From Phytoseiulus persimilis (Eukaryota; Arthropoda; Arachnida; Mesostigmata; Phytoseiidae), in contig CM075101.1 of the NCBI GenBank assembly GCA_037576195.1, positions 11,718,001 through 11,782,000 of the forward strand: a DNA stretch of 64,000 nt, read 5' to 3'. Positions 54,987 to 64,000 of this stretch are shown here, one piece after another; the first letter of the stretch is position 1; each line of letters begins with the position of its first letter. The translations under genes and the position numbers were made by a program. A model generated the notes under the pieces. The model was not told the origin of the DNA. It saw only the letters and a list, made by a program, of their open reading frames with translations, and did not search any database.

Positions 54987-56379
54987 TACCCTAAAATCCC
55001 GTAGATAAAGAACTTATCAGGTAACGGACTTTTTTAATGACGAACTTGACAGATAACGAACTTGGCAGATAACGAACTTAGCAAAAGAACTTGTCAGATA
55101 ACGAACTTGGCAGACAACGAACTTAGCAAAAGAACTTGTCAGATAACGAACTTTTTGCAAAACGAACTTGACAGATAACGAGCTTATCCGATGACGATCT
55201 TGACAGAAAACAAACTTGGCAGATGACGTAACATAGGGATTTCGCGTTGAGGAGCTGACTCCGAGATTATTCTAGGAGTAGCTTGTCTGAGGATGAGACT
55301 GATTGGGTTCGGGCTTGGCCCTGGATTACCGTGCAACAAACTCGGTGACGTTAAGCGAACCCAATCGAATCGGATACGACTCGAAGATGGGCTCTGTAGT
55401 GTTTTAGAAATAAGAGAACTCCAAGATCAATTTAGAGTAGGTTCTACAGACTATATCGGGTCGATAAGGCTGATTACGGGATGAATCTGAGATGGGTTTC
55501 GGGAGGTTCCGATGTCTTTGGGACCCTTCCGATTTCATCCTGAGACCTTCTGGAAGCCGACCCGGACTTGGTCTCAAAACACTACTGAATTCGAATCCGA
55601 GTCTTATCTAGTCCGATTTGGAAGTCTCCTCGGAGGAATCACGAGTTAATCACAAACTCATCCGAGGACCATCCCAAGATTGTCGCGGAATTCAACGCAA
55701 AATACCAACGCAGAATCGTCCGCGGATTTTCTCAATTCGTCTCGCAGCCATCCAGGACCATCTCTTGGCCGACCACGGATCGCGCCCGAATGGTTCTGGA
55801 TTTATCTCAGCGCTCCAAAATACATCTCAGAGTCATCCCGAATGCATCTCTGGATCGATGCCGAATCATCTCTAAGACAGAACCGAATTCATCTCTGAGG
55901 TCGAACTATTCCCAAATCGACCTGGAATCATCACCAAAACTCTACTGGGATCGTCTCGGAGTGACTTCCAGAGCCCTCCTAAATGTTGACCTGATTTTTC
56001 AAACTTCAATGCTCCTTGACGCAAATCCCAATGGTTCTTAACCTGATGAGTTCGTGATCTGATACGTTCGTTATCTGCCAGGTTCGTTATCTGGTAAGAT
56101 CGTTATTTGCCAGGCTCGTTATCTGGTAAGTTCGTTTTCTGCCAAGTTTGTTATCTGAGCAGGTAGTTGTCTACCAAGTTCGTTATCTGATAAGTTCGCT
56201 GTCTGCCAAGTTCGTTACCTGGTAAGTTCGTTATCTGCCAAGTTGGCCATCTGATTAGTTGGTTTTCTGCCAAGTTCGTCATCTGATAAGCTCGTTATCT
56301 GACGAGTTTCTTATCTGATACAGTTTTTTGGAGAAAAAAAACGGAAAAGAAGGTTCGTTATCTGCGGGATTTTAGGGTA
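54987..56379. mobile_element. TIR element with tandem-repeat arms
   Basis: The ends are TACCCTAAAATCCCGTAGAT and the inverse of TACCCTAAAATCCCGCAGAT, with the outer TA perhaps the target duplication. Just inside each end is a run of loosely repeated GAACTTG-CAGATAAC units (55010-55235, and inverted at 56050-56325). The middle holds no recognisable gene. Confidence 0.8.
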
Positions 56380-58169
56380 ATTCGATTTCCGCTGGGGAGA
56401 ATTCTATTTATCTCAGTCGAGGAGCAAGGGAGACTTCACGTTGACTCAGGGGAAACAACCAGCCATTTTTCTTTAACGTTATCGCACTGCTGGACTTGAT
56501 GAGGGATGCTGGCTGTCCGAGGATCCGCAAATTAGAGATCTCGACTGCATTGATCTGTCGTTCTCAAATAATTCCCGGGATCAAATCATGTTACGACCGG
56601 ACTGGCCAGTGAAAGATCTATCTCTAACCAACGGGGGGAATCGGGCTCGAAATAAGCCCGGCAGCGATGTCGTTCGCGATTCGCTTTCCTTCGATCGGTG
56701 TTCGAGCTTTCTCAGGTCACTCTGCCACAGCGCCGTCCTCTGCATTCAGATCTTGTGGCTAAGCTCTTCCGGAGCTCGACTGATTGTGAGACCATTTGCT
56801 GTGGACGTTGCGGGTCCCTCCTGATCTCTGAAGTCAAAGTTTAACAGAGACCTGTCTCTGAGGGGTCGTTTTCGGAGATGACGCTCCGACGCTCGGTGCG
56901 TGAACCATGAACTCCCGCGTATCAAGATCCCTGACGGAAGGGATGAAGATAACGGAGGTATGAAATCCACGCTGAACGTTCCTGCGCGAACGCGAACTTT
57001 GTTCTGTGGGGAACATCTTTCGCTGCCCATTTCCTTCCTCCCGTTGAATTTTTGAACTTGTCTCCTAATACATCTGTTTCTCCGCAGCAGCCTCCCTCTC
57101 CCTCAGCCTCAGGCGATCTCCTCTCACGCGAGGACCTGCACCCAGCTCATGGTTGCGTTCTACACTCCGGTTCTCGAACGATCGCACTGTTTTCGCCGTG
57201 ACTGTGTGTTCCGAGTTTGAGAAGAATCCTGGAATGCAGAATCGGTGTTCGAATCGACTTTCTGCCATTGCTCCCTCGACGAATCTTGGCAAACCAAATC
57301 GAATGTGAGATAAGGGAAACATCCCGAGAATGAACACAATGGAATAGTTTGTGGGATGGATCTGCATTCTGGTCGATTCTCACAAGAATTTCCACAGGAT
57401 TGCTTCCAAATTTAATCCACTCGCGTCTCGTACTTTAGAGATCCGATTGCTGCTCTGTGACTGATGTTATTATAGCTTCGCGTGCCTCGATAAACACTCA
57501 TTGAGAGACCCACGAGACGGAAAGCGAGTGAATCGATAACGACTTCTAGCTGACATCATTCGAATCACGAGATTCATCCTGAGGATGTTTACTGCTCATC
57601 GGGATCGAAACTTCCTGTCTCAGGCCACAGCCTTAGGGTATCGGGATTGCTTCCATCGATCGGTTGAAGGCCGGGTTTGGAGTCAACATCGGACAATCTG
57701 TGATTCCGTCCGTCGCCAAGGGCAAACAGCAACTTTTTCTCCGGATTTGATTGCAATGCCCCGGATCAATGTTTGCTTCCTGATGACGTTCGAAGCTACA
57801 ACAACGCAGCGTTGCCAAGGGCTGTTGAAATTTCGATGCACTGATGCTGCTTTCGGAAGTTGTCACCGGAAAGAATGCAGAATCCATTGCCTTTCAACGA
57901 CTGGGTGATTTGCTTCCGTGGCTGCGCTCAACATCACGACCGTTTTTCTTCGAGGATCTCGACGAGACATTGACAGCGACACGCGCCGAACCCTGCTTGT
58001 TGACGAACGGAGGGCACGAATCCGAGCGCAACGGTTCGCGACAACATCGGCCACGCGCACATGCAGTGCTCCTAGCAATATATGGTATCCCGCTTCGAGC
58101 ACGGGAGCTCGGAGCCTTCATGAGAGATACTCCATCATTCTCCCGAGCTCGCACGATTGAAGTTGTCGG
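56380..58169. other. No gene seen
   Basis: Opposing frames at 57585-58221 overlap one another; none shows a domain. Confidence 0.35.
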
Positions 58170-60040
58170 CAGTGTTGGGCAAAATCATAATCATGATTAT
58201 GAGATAAGAATGAAATCATAACAAAAACCATAGAATCGACAAAATCATGATCAGTGTCAATCGTAATCCTCAACCATTAATTTTGAGATTTATTGAAGCA
58301 CCGATTGAGCATTGCGGAGCATTACTCGTGGTTCGAAATTCGTATTGCTTAGCCGGTTCGATTTCGGCGCGTTTATCATGGTTGCGTAGGAAAATAGTCG
58401 CTCAACCTGGTGCTAGACGGCGGTGCCGTGTTGAATTCCCTGAAGAGGGCTGAAATAGGCTGGTCACGGAGCAGCATGGTGAGCTCGGTGTCCGGGTCGT
58501 GAAGATACCGCCATATAAGATTCTCTGCGTGGTCAGATGACGTCATCAAGGAGGGCCCCGGTGGTGACGACGATGGTGCTGCTGACACCTCCACAGTGGC
58601 GTGTACAGAAATGTCGGTCGGGGGGAGGGCGGAATGCAGAAGTGCATGGTGACCACTCGAACCGGGGGAACGCGCATTCGAATGATGATTTAATATGTTG
58701 CTGAAAGTTTTTCAATTTTCATTGCATTTTTGCTTGTAGCGCTGCCGCAGATCGTGACTGTCAGCGTTTTGAGGAAGAGAACTGTTGCTAGGTGCAATAC
58801 TGAATTCTTTATTCGCCGCATTGTTCATCCCTTCCTCGGAGCGAAGATACTCCCCTTCCACAACGACTGACTCTCAAAATGGTGATCAAAAAACCGTGCT
58901 GCCCGGAAGAATGGGACCTCTACGTTTGGATTGGCAATCCCCCGGAGTTAAACTGAATCTGAGTAGCACCCAGGATAGAATCGTGAGTTGAGGATCGTGA
59001 ATCACCCGATCGTCCCCCCCCCCTTGTGAACGCCACCGCACCTCCATGACCTCTACGTCGAAGTTTTGGCAGTCGTCCTTGGCTGGGTGAGAGTCTGGAT
59101 TCGTTTCTCGCAGGAGGCGTTCGCGGATCAGTTCTTTGGAGCGCTGCAGCGGGTACGCTCTGTCGTCCATCGGGATGCGCTTGCACCATCCAATCTTGAA
59201 CATGGGCATAGCCGTGGTGGCGATGGCACTCTGTTCATCGTGTTCGGCTCTGCAATCAAATACGGATCGGAAGCGTCTCTGGACGCTGTGGAGCCAGGTG
59301 TCGGCAATGGGCCGATAACACCGAAGCGCTGTCCTATCGAGCAACACCGAGCTGTATCATCACCATATGGAGGGTTAGGAGCAACGTGCGGTTCTCTCGC
59401 CTTGTCATTTGTCAAGCGCAACCGCGACGGGTTCAGATCTTTTCAGATACTCGACAACCTAGCTGAAATCATCTCTACCGAACTCCTGCAGCCCCAGGTC
59501 TTCGATGAGGTTGGGGAACTGTTCTCTCGAGTCCAGCAAACTCTTCAGGCAGTCGCGCAGACCGTTCCATCTGCTTTCGATCGAGCGAGCCAGACATTTT
59601 CCCCTGATTCTTTGAATCACCTCTGCTGATTTCGGCAACGGACTCCGGCGCCACACCAGGTTGCACTTAGCTGGAACAGATTCACGGAGCATCGCCAGCG
59701 CTCCATGGTGCTCTTCCCTCAGGAGCTTTTTGACGGCGGTGGTTGCGCACAGTGCCAAAATGCGTGGGGGCCTTCCCTTGGAACAAGTAGGTCTGCGGCT
59801 GCCTTCTCATCTGAGCTTGTCTACTCTGCTAGAACCCAGAACCGTCGTCTCAAGCTACATGAACGTATGTTCGAGAGGCTACAACGACTCTGACAGAAGA
59901 GTTTGTCGGGCTGGAAACCGCGTCTTCGCAGGCCCGTTCCAATATGGCATGTCTGTTACTCATTCTTCGATTGCGGTCGTCGCTGATTTCAAAGGTTGCT
60001 TGAAGGTCGAGCAGTATTTGCGAAGCAGGCGAGAGCAAAT
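58170..60040 (-). mobile_element. hAT element, copy 2
   Basis: The left (3') end is CAGTGTTGGGCAAAATCATA, a typical hAT terminal repeat, at 58170. The transposase is read leftward. I did not find the matching right end, so the upper boundary is approximate. Confidence 0.65.
58376..59758 (-). pseudogene. hAT transposase, decayed (copy 2)
   Basis: Block 59758-59459 has SIESRWNGLRDCLKSLL, equivalent to the TRWNS motif. 59420-58886 continues in one frame with several stops and includes YLKRSEPVAVALDK and SAIATTAMPMFKIGW. 58594-58376 has the C-terminal domain (WRYLHDPDTELTMLL, then LFREFNTAPPSS). This order fits ZBED-like hAT proteins. The stops make it inactive. Confidence 0.8.
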
Positions 60041-60898
60041 GAGATAACTTCGTATGTGGCTACAGTGGACGTGATCGTAGTTCTTCATCATAATCACCCT
60101 GACGCGTCTCCCAAGCTCTCGTTATCATCAATCCCAAGAACCCCCGACCACGCTTAAACCGCCGCCAGAATCTTGGTGGTCCAGAAAGTCGGATGACGAC
60201 GGTGGAATCACAATCCTGAATCTGGCCCCCTCAATGAATTCCGCCCAAACATAGATGAATCGAGGAGAACTGACACCTGCATCGTGCTCAGCGACCCCCA
60301 AAAACCCCCAACTACTGGGGAAAACCCCCAAGCTGTAAACGCTCGCGGTCGCTTCATGATATGGGTCTCACTTTCTAACGCCATCGTTTTTCTCACCTTC
60401 GTTGATCCGGCGGATGACGAAGGCTCCTCTATGTCAGATGCCGCGTGGGATGCGCTCAATCCGTTAGGAAGGTCAAGTTTACGAATGTCTGACCGCTCGC
60501 AGAGGATATCAAACGACAGGGAAGCTGCGATCAGCTGAGCCCGGGCAGGGGGAGCCGAGTCCGACGGAATCCGCTGAGAAAACTCGACGTTTAAGTGGAA
60601 GATTCAGGGATGGCTTCCTCATGTTCAGTTGTTTATGGGTCACCACACACCATTGACTATAACCATCAGTGTAACCCGAAGCTTTTTGCGGCTCTGCCGG
60701 CGGTGAAAGCTTCAGCGATGAGACGAGTCGGCTCCTCCAGGACCGTCCGACGACATTAATGAAATTCTTTTTCCTCGTTGTGAGTTTGTTTCATCAATCC
60801 CCTTGTTTCTCCCATAATGGTCAGGCGTAGCGGCTCAACCACCCCGTTTCAGCGTGCCTTACTTTCTCCAGCGGATTGAGCGGGCCTGGATCTGAAAC
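60041..60898. other. No gene seen
   Basis: Nothing recognised. Confidence 0.35.
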
Positions 60899-61393
60899 CT
60901 AGGTGGAATTGAAGTCGATGTGAATGATGCAGAGCCGTGGAGAGGGGGATACGGAACTTGGCTCAAAGAATGAGTACTTGTGCCACTCTTGGAGCGTGTT
61001 GCAACGGCTTCGTGAGAAGTCGGCAAAATCGATTGGAGAGATCCCCGATTCAACATGGCTGAGAAGAACGTCCAATTTTCTTCCCTCCGTTTGCGTGAGG
61101 CGTTCACGTAAGCAACTCAGAGCTCCTCGCAAGGAAACGTTACATCCAGGAACCAGGGCCCCATGAAGTTTCCATCCCAGAAGCGATGCCCCCGTTCTCC
61201 CTGGAACTTTGAAAGCACTAGGACTTACGTAAAGATGGAGTGAGTCAATGACAAGGAGACGTAACGAGACATTGTCGTATTTCTTGACACATTCCCGATG
61301 AGTGGTTTTGAAATTTCGTGTAGAAACGGTCTGTGCTGGAACTTTCGAAGATTGGCCGATTGATACACGAAATCGCAACCGTCCATGCTGCAT
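60899..61393 (-). CDS. Unrecognised open frame (164 codons)
   Basis: Moderately protein-like, with LRLLVIDSLHLYVSPSAF and LDVLLSHVESGISPIDFADF stretches and no low-complexity bias. No family, splice signals or poly(A) signal. It may be an exon of a host gene or a chance frame. Confidence 0.25.
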   Translation of the reverse strand: MQHGRLRFRVSIGQSSKVPAQTVSTRNFKTTHRECVKKYDNVSLRLLVIDSLHLYVSPSAFKVPGRTGASLLGWKLHGALVPGCNVSLRGALSCLRERLTQTEGRKLDVLLSHVESGISPIDFADFSRSRCNTLQEWHKYSFFEPSSVSPSPRLCIIHIDFNST

Positions 61394-62708
61394 TGTGTAC
61401 AGAGCCGAGGGAGGAACCCGAGCCGCGGCGAAAGCTCCCGTGGCTAGGAGGTTACTCGAGCTGTGTCCACGTTCGCTGGGTTCGATTTCAGCATCAACAT
61501 CATGAGCGAAGTCCCGGGCTGAAGCGAACCCGTTTCAGATTCCATCACGAAAGAGGGCCCAACAAGTTGCTCAGGACTTCTGTCTCCATCAACTCTTATC
61601 GCTCTCTCTCTCTGTGTGGAGCGACTCTTTTTCGAGCTCATGAAACCTGGTTTCTGTGGCTTTTTTCTATTCTCCGCGGTTTGACCGAGGTCGTCAGTTG
61701 AGCTGGTTGTTGGAATCCTCTCATTGTGTTTATACGTTAGTATGATACAACAGCAAGGGGAACCAGATCCTCAGCCCCGCACAACAGGGCTGAGCTTATG
61801 TGGCTCCTCTCTCCATCAACTCTGGACGTCTGCGAGGGGAAGCGCGGGTTGACTTCCCCATTCTTGCCGCATCATTTCCACCTCGAAACTTGTGGTCAAA
61901 ATCAGAACTGCATGTTCTGCGGCGTTTCGCGCCCCTTATCGTTGCGATCGTCGGTGAATAGCGTTCATCAGTGATCGTTGGCGCCCACTGAGGTTCAGTG
62001 GCGAGCAGCACTTCTCCATCGGAAGCTTCATTCACGCCAAGTCGCTTGCAGAGATTGGTGCGGGGAGTAGCTATCCTGTCGCCACGGATAGGAGGGGATT
62101 CGTCTCAAGTTCTGAAAGCCGGCTCTCACTCCGCCAGCAAGTTCGGACGGACGGTGCTATCGAGCATCAGAGATATTGTCTGTTCCCCTTCGGGAAGCAC
62201 CTGTTTCACGTCCATGATCAACGCAGCCAACCGAGCAGTCAACCGACGCAGTGAACAACCCAGGAACAGGTGGCGATGAGGCAAGTGGCCAAGCTGCTTC
62301 CTTGGTATCACGGCTCTGTTGAGCTTCGTAGCCGTTGTTGTGTTTGGACCGCCTATCCAGCATCGATGCTCGCGCGCACGAACGAATCGCCACTCGGGCG
62401 TGCTCAGGGGTAAATAAAGAATGAAGGAATAGAATAGTTTTTTCGCTGCTTCCTTTCCCTGAATCGGCGAACGAGGCCATTTGTGCGTGCACTGTTTCAG
62501 GCGAAATCGTCCGCACCCTTGTAGTCCCATATTTTCTCCACCGTGTTCAAGGGGCTTCCAATGCATCGTTCGCTGCCTTTCTCCGCATCTGTTTGATGTC
62601 CCTCCCCTCCTGCATTCTAGTCCTCTATGCGGGACGGTAATTCATCAATTTCTATATTTTCCTCTCTGAACCCAAAATCCTCCTCACGCCTCTCTCTCCA
62701 TCGCCCCA
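61394..62708. other. No gene seen
   Basis: Minus frame 62566-62126 and others lack domains. Confidence 0.35.
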
Positions 62709-63332
62709 ATGTTCTCCCATCCAACACGAACTAGTTTCTTCCCGTCCTTCATCGTGACCAGTCATCTCCATTTCGTCTGCGTCGGGCGCTATCTCTATCG
62801 CTGCTTTGCCGTCGTCTCTTATCCCACGCTCACGCCTCATCTCCTTCCCTTCCCTCTGTGTTCAGCTACTGTTTTTGAGATTATTTCCGTTTTATTACTT
62901 CCTCTCGGCTTTGTTACTCTCTTTTCACTCTGTTTTATTTCTCCCGTGTTTCGAAAGTTACCCGCTCTGTCGAAACCTCCAGGTTTTAGCCTTGAGCAGG
63001 CTGCATCGGAGACAACGGCACAGGGGTCCACCGAGGTGTACAACGTGACTCCAAGAGTACGTCGGCGCGCCATGGCGTTCAGGGAAGGCCAATACTTTCG
63101 TCGTCCGGTGTACGACCCGTGGTCGCGGTCGGGAAACTCCTGGCGGTGCCGTCCACGGAAAGAGAAAAGAACACGTCAGTCTCGTAAACCATCGTGGAAC
63201 CATAGCTCGTTTCAAGCGATGCCATACACGTTCCCGAGCTTTCAGATGGCTGCTTGGCAACTTCCCGACCGCCCCCGACTCTGCACTTCCGAGCTCCAGA
63301 GCCAGGTACGGAAAGAGCCCAGAAAGGAATAA
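62709..63332 (+). CDS. Unrecognised open frame (207 codons)
   Basis: The first 90 codons are hydrophobic and aromatic, in a pyrimidine-rich stretch, so they may be only a compositional effect. The rest is basic (RRRAMAFREGQYFRRPVYDP). No family was recognised. Confidence 0.2.
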   Translation: MFSHPTRTSFFPSFIVTSHLHFVCVGRYLYRCFAVVSYPTLTPHLLPFPLCSATVFEIISVLLLPLGFVTLFSLCFISPVFRKLPALSKPPGFSLEQAASETTAQGSTEVYNVTPRVRRRAMAFREGQYFRRPVYDPWSRSGNSWRCRPRKEKRTRQSRKPSWNHSSFQAMPYTFPSFQMAAWQLPDRPRLCTSELQSQVRKEPRKE

Positions 63333-64000
63333 GGAGGGGGAGGTAGGGATGACGTGAGCCTTCTATGGGGTACGTTTGCAATAACGCCCTGGGTAATCAA
63401 ATAGCTGCCGGCTACATATGCGGCCGGTATCTGATATTGCAACGTTGTAATGCGCCGGCTGCTAAAAGCTCGCATGGGCAGATATGCGCAGACAACCGTG
63501 CAGTTGTTCAAAGACTCAGCAAACTGAGAGGTCAACGTAAGGTCCTCCCACACACAGCGCCCTGTGGCCTATATTTATGTTCTTCGGCCACTATACTCCT
63601 CATACTTAAAATTCAGCTCACAATGTATGGACCAAAGGTGTAGAAAAATCTTCGAGTCTTACCGATGTCATCGTCCCCATAAACAGACTGGATGGGAAAT
63701 TACACAGAGCAGCTGCAATGTGCCGAGATGCCTTGAAAGAAACAGGCAGGTCAACCTCAGTCGCCAAATGTTCTGATTGATGGATAGTCTCTACCAAAGT
63801 TACGGTTGTCCTCTGGCTGTTGACAAATCGCGGGAGCCTGCGTATGCATGCTGAAATGGTTCTCTTCAACAGACCAGCACTCTCCCGGGTCATTGAAATT
63901 CGGACTAGTCCCGCTCATTTATAAAGCGGCCGAATTTGGTCAGCTTTCGACTGATCTGGTGTCCAGCTTTCCCACAGGAGCTGTTCCACCGAGATGGTCG
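63333..64000. other. No gene seen
   Basis: An imperfect inverted repeat lies near 63395-63440; otherwise nothing. Confidence 0.35.

Noticed and set aside
62709-63332. Secreted or membrane protein gene
   Set aside because: The hydrophobic N-terminal part coincides with a pyrimidine-rich stretch and has no defined signal-peptide structure; kept only as a low-confidence frame.

Overview
This is nuclear DNA from a metazoan, most likely an arthropod and possibly a mite or tick. I infer that from the short GT-AG introns, scattered host-gene exons, AATAAA poly(A) signals, and a transposon mix of non-LTR elements, BEL/Pao, Ty3/Gypsy, hAT, piggyBac, Helitron and many foldback/MITE elements. I cannot prove the taxon from the sequence alone. 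There is no operon structure, CRISPR array or rRNA, and I found no tRNA I could support. Most long open frames are transposon remains or reading frames through a tandem array.

Layout. 1-4950: a 5'-truncated non-LTR element, a BEL/Pao fragment and an intron-containing hAT transposase pseudogene. 4960-18395: two 1.65-1.75 kb segments in inverted orientation (A at 4960-6616, B at 16640-18395). Each carries the same unrecognised four-exon gene (Ser/Thr-rich N-terminus, coiled-coil C-terminus), and both copies are fully open. Between them lie a hAT duplicate, a MITE, a decayed BEL/Pao element, a foldback element and LINE/Gypsy scraps. 19239-21395: a host-type leucine-rich-repeat plus PP2C-like gene resembling PHLPP with a degraded phosphatase part. 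23099-23694: a second foldback element. 24375-30565: a minus-strand Ty3/Gypsy element broken by a solo LTR (ATAT duplication) and a piggyBac element (TTAA duplication). 30714-31961: an R1-like LINE. 31962-39393: a second minus-strand Ty3/Gypsy broken by a LINE. 39394-40302 and 50466-52710: two large arrays of one 45-bp minisatellite in opposite orientations; single units of the same family occur at several other sites. 41853-45148: a foldback element with a nested solo LTR and a Helitron remnant. 45652-48468: exons of a C2H2 zinc-finger gene with several in-frame stops. 53323-53749: two exons of a KDM4-like JmjN region. 54987-56379: a TIR element whose arms are short tandem repeats. 58170-60040: a second hAT element. 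The last 4 kb hold nothing I can assign.

The genes do not form a pathway. The window reads as a repeat-rich region where successive insertions can be ordered by target-site duplications, with a few host exons between them. The strongest candidates for something undescribed are the inverted pair of coiled-coil genes, the 45-bp minisatellite family (dispersed, and forming 405-bp higher-order repeats), and the foldback family whose arms keep a similar short reading frame.
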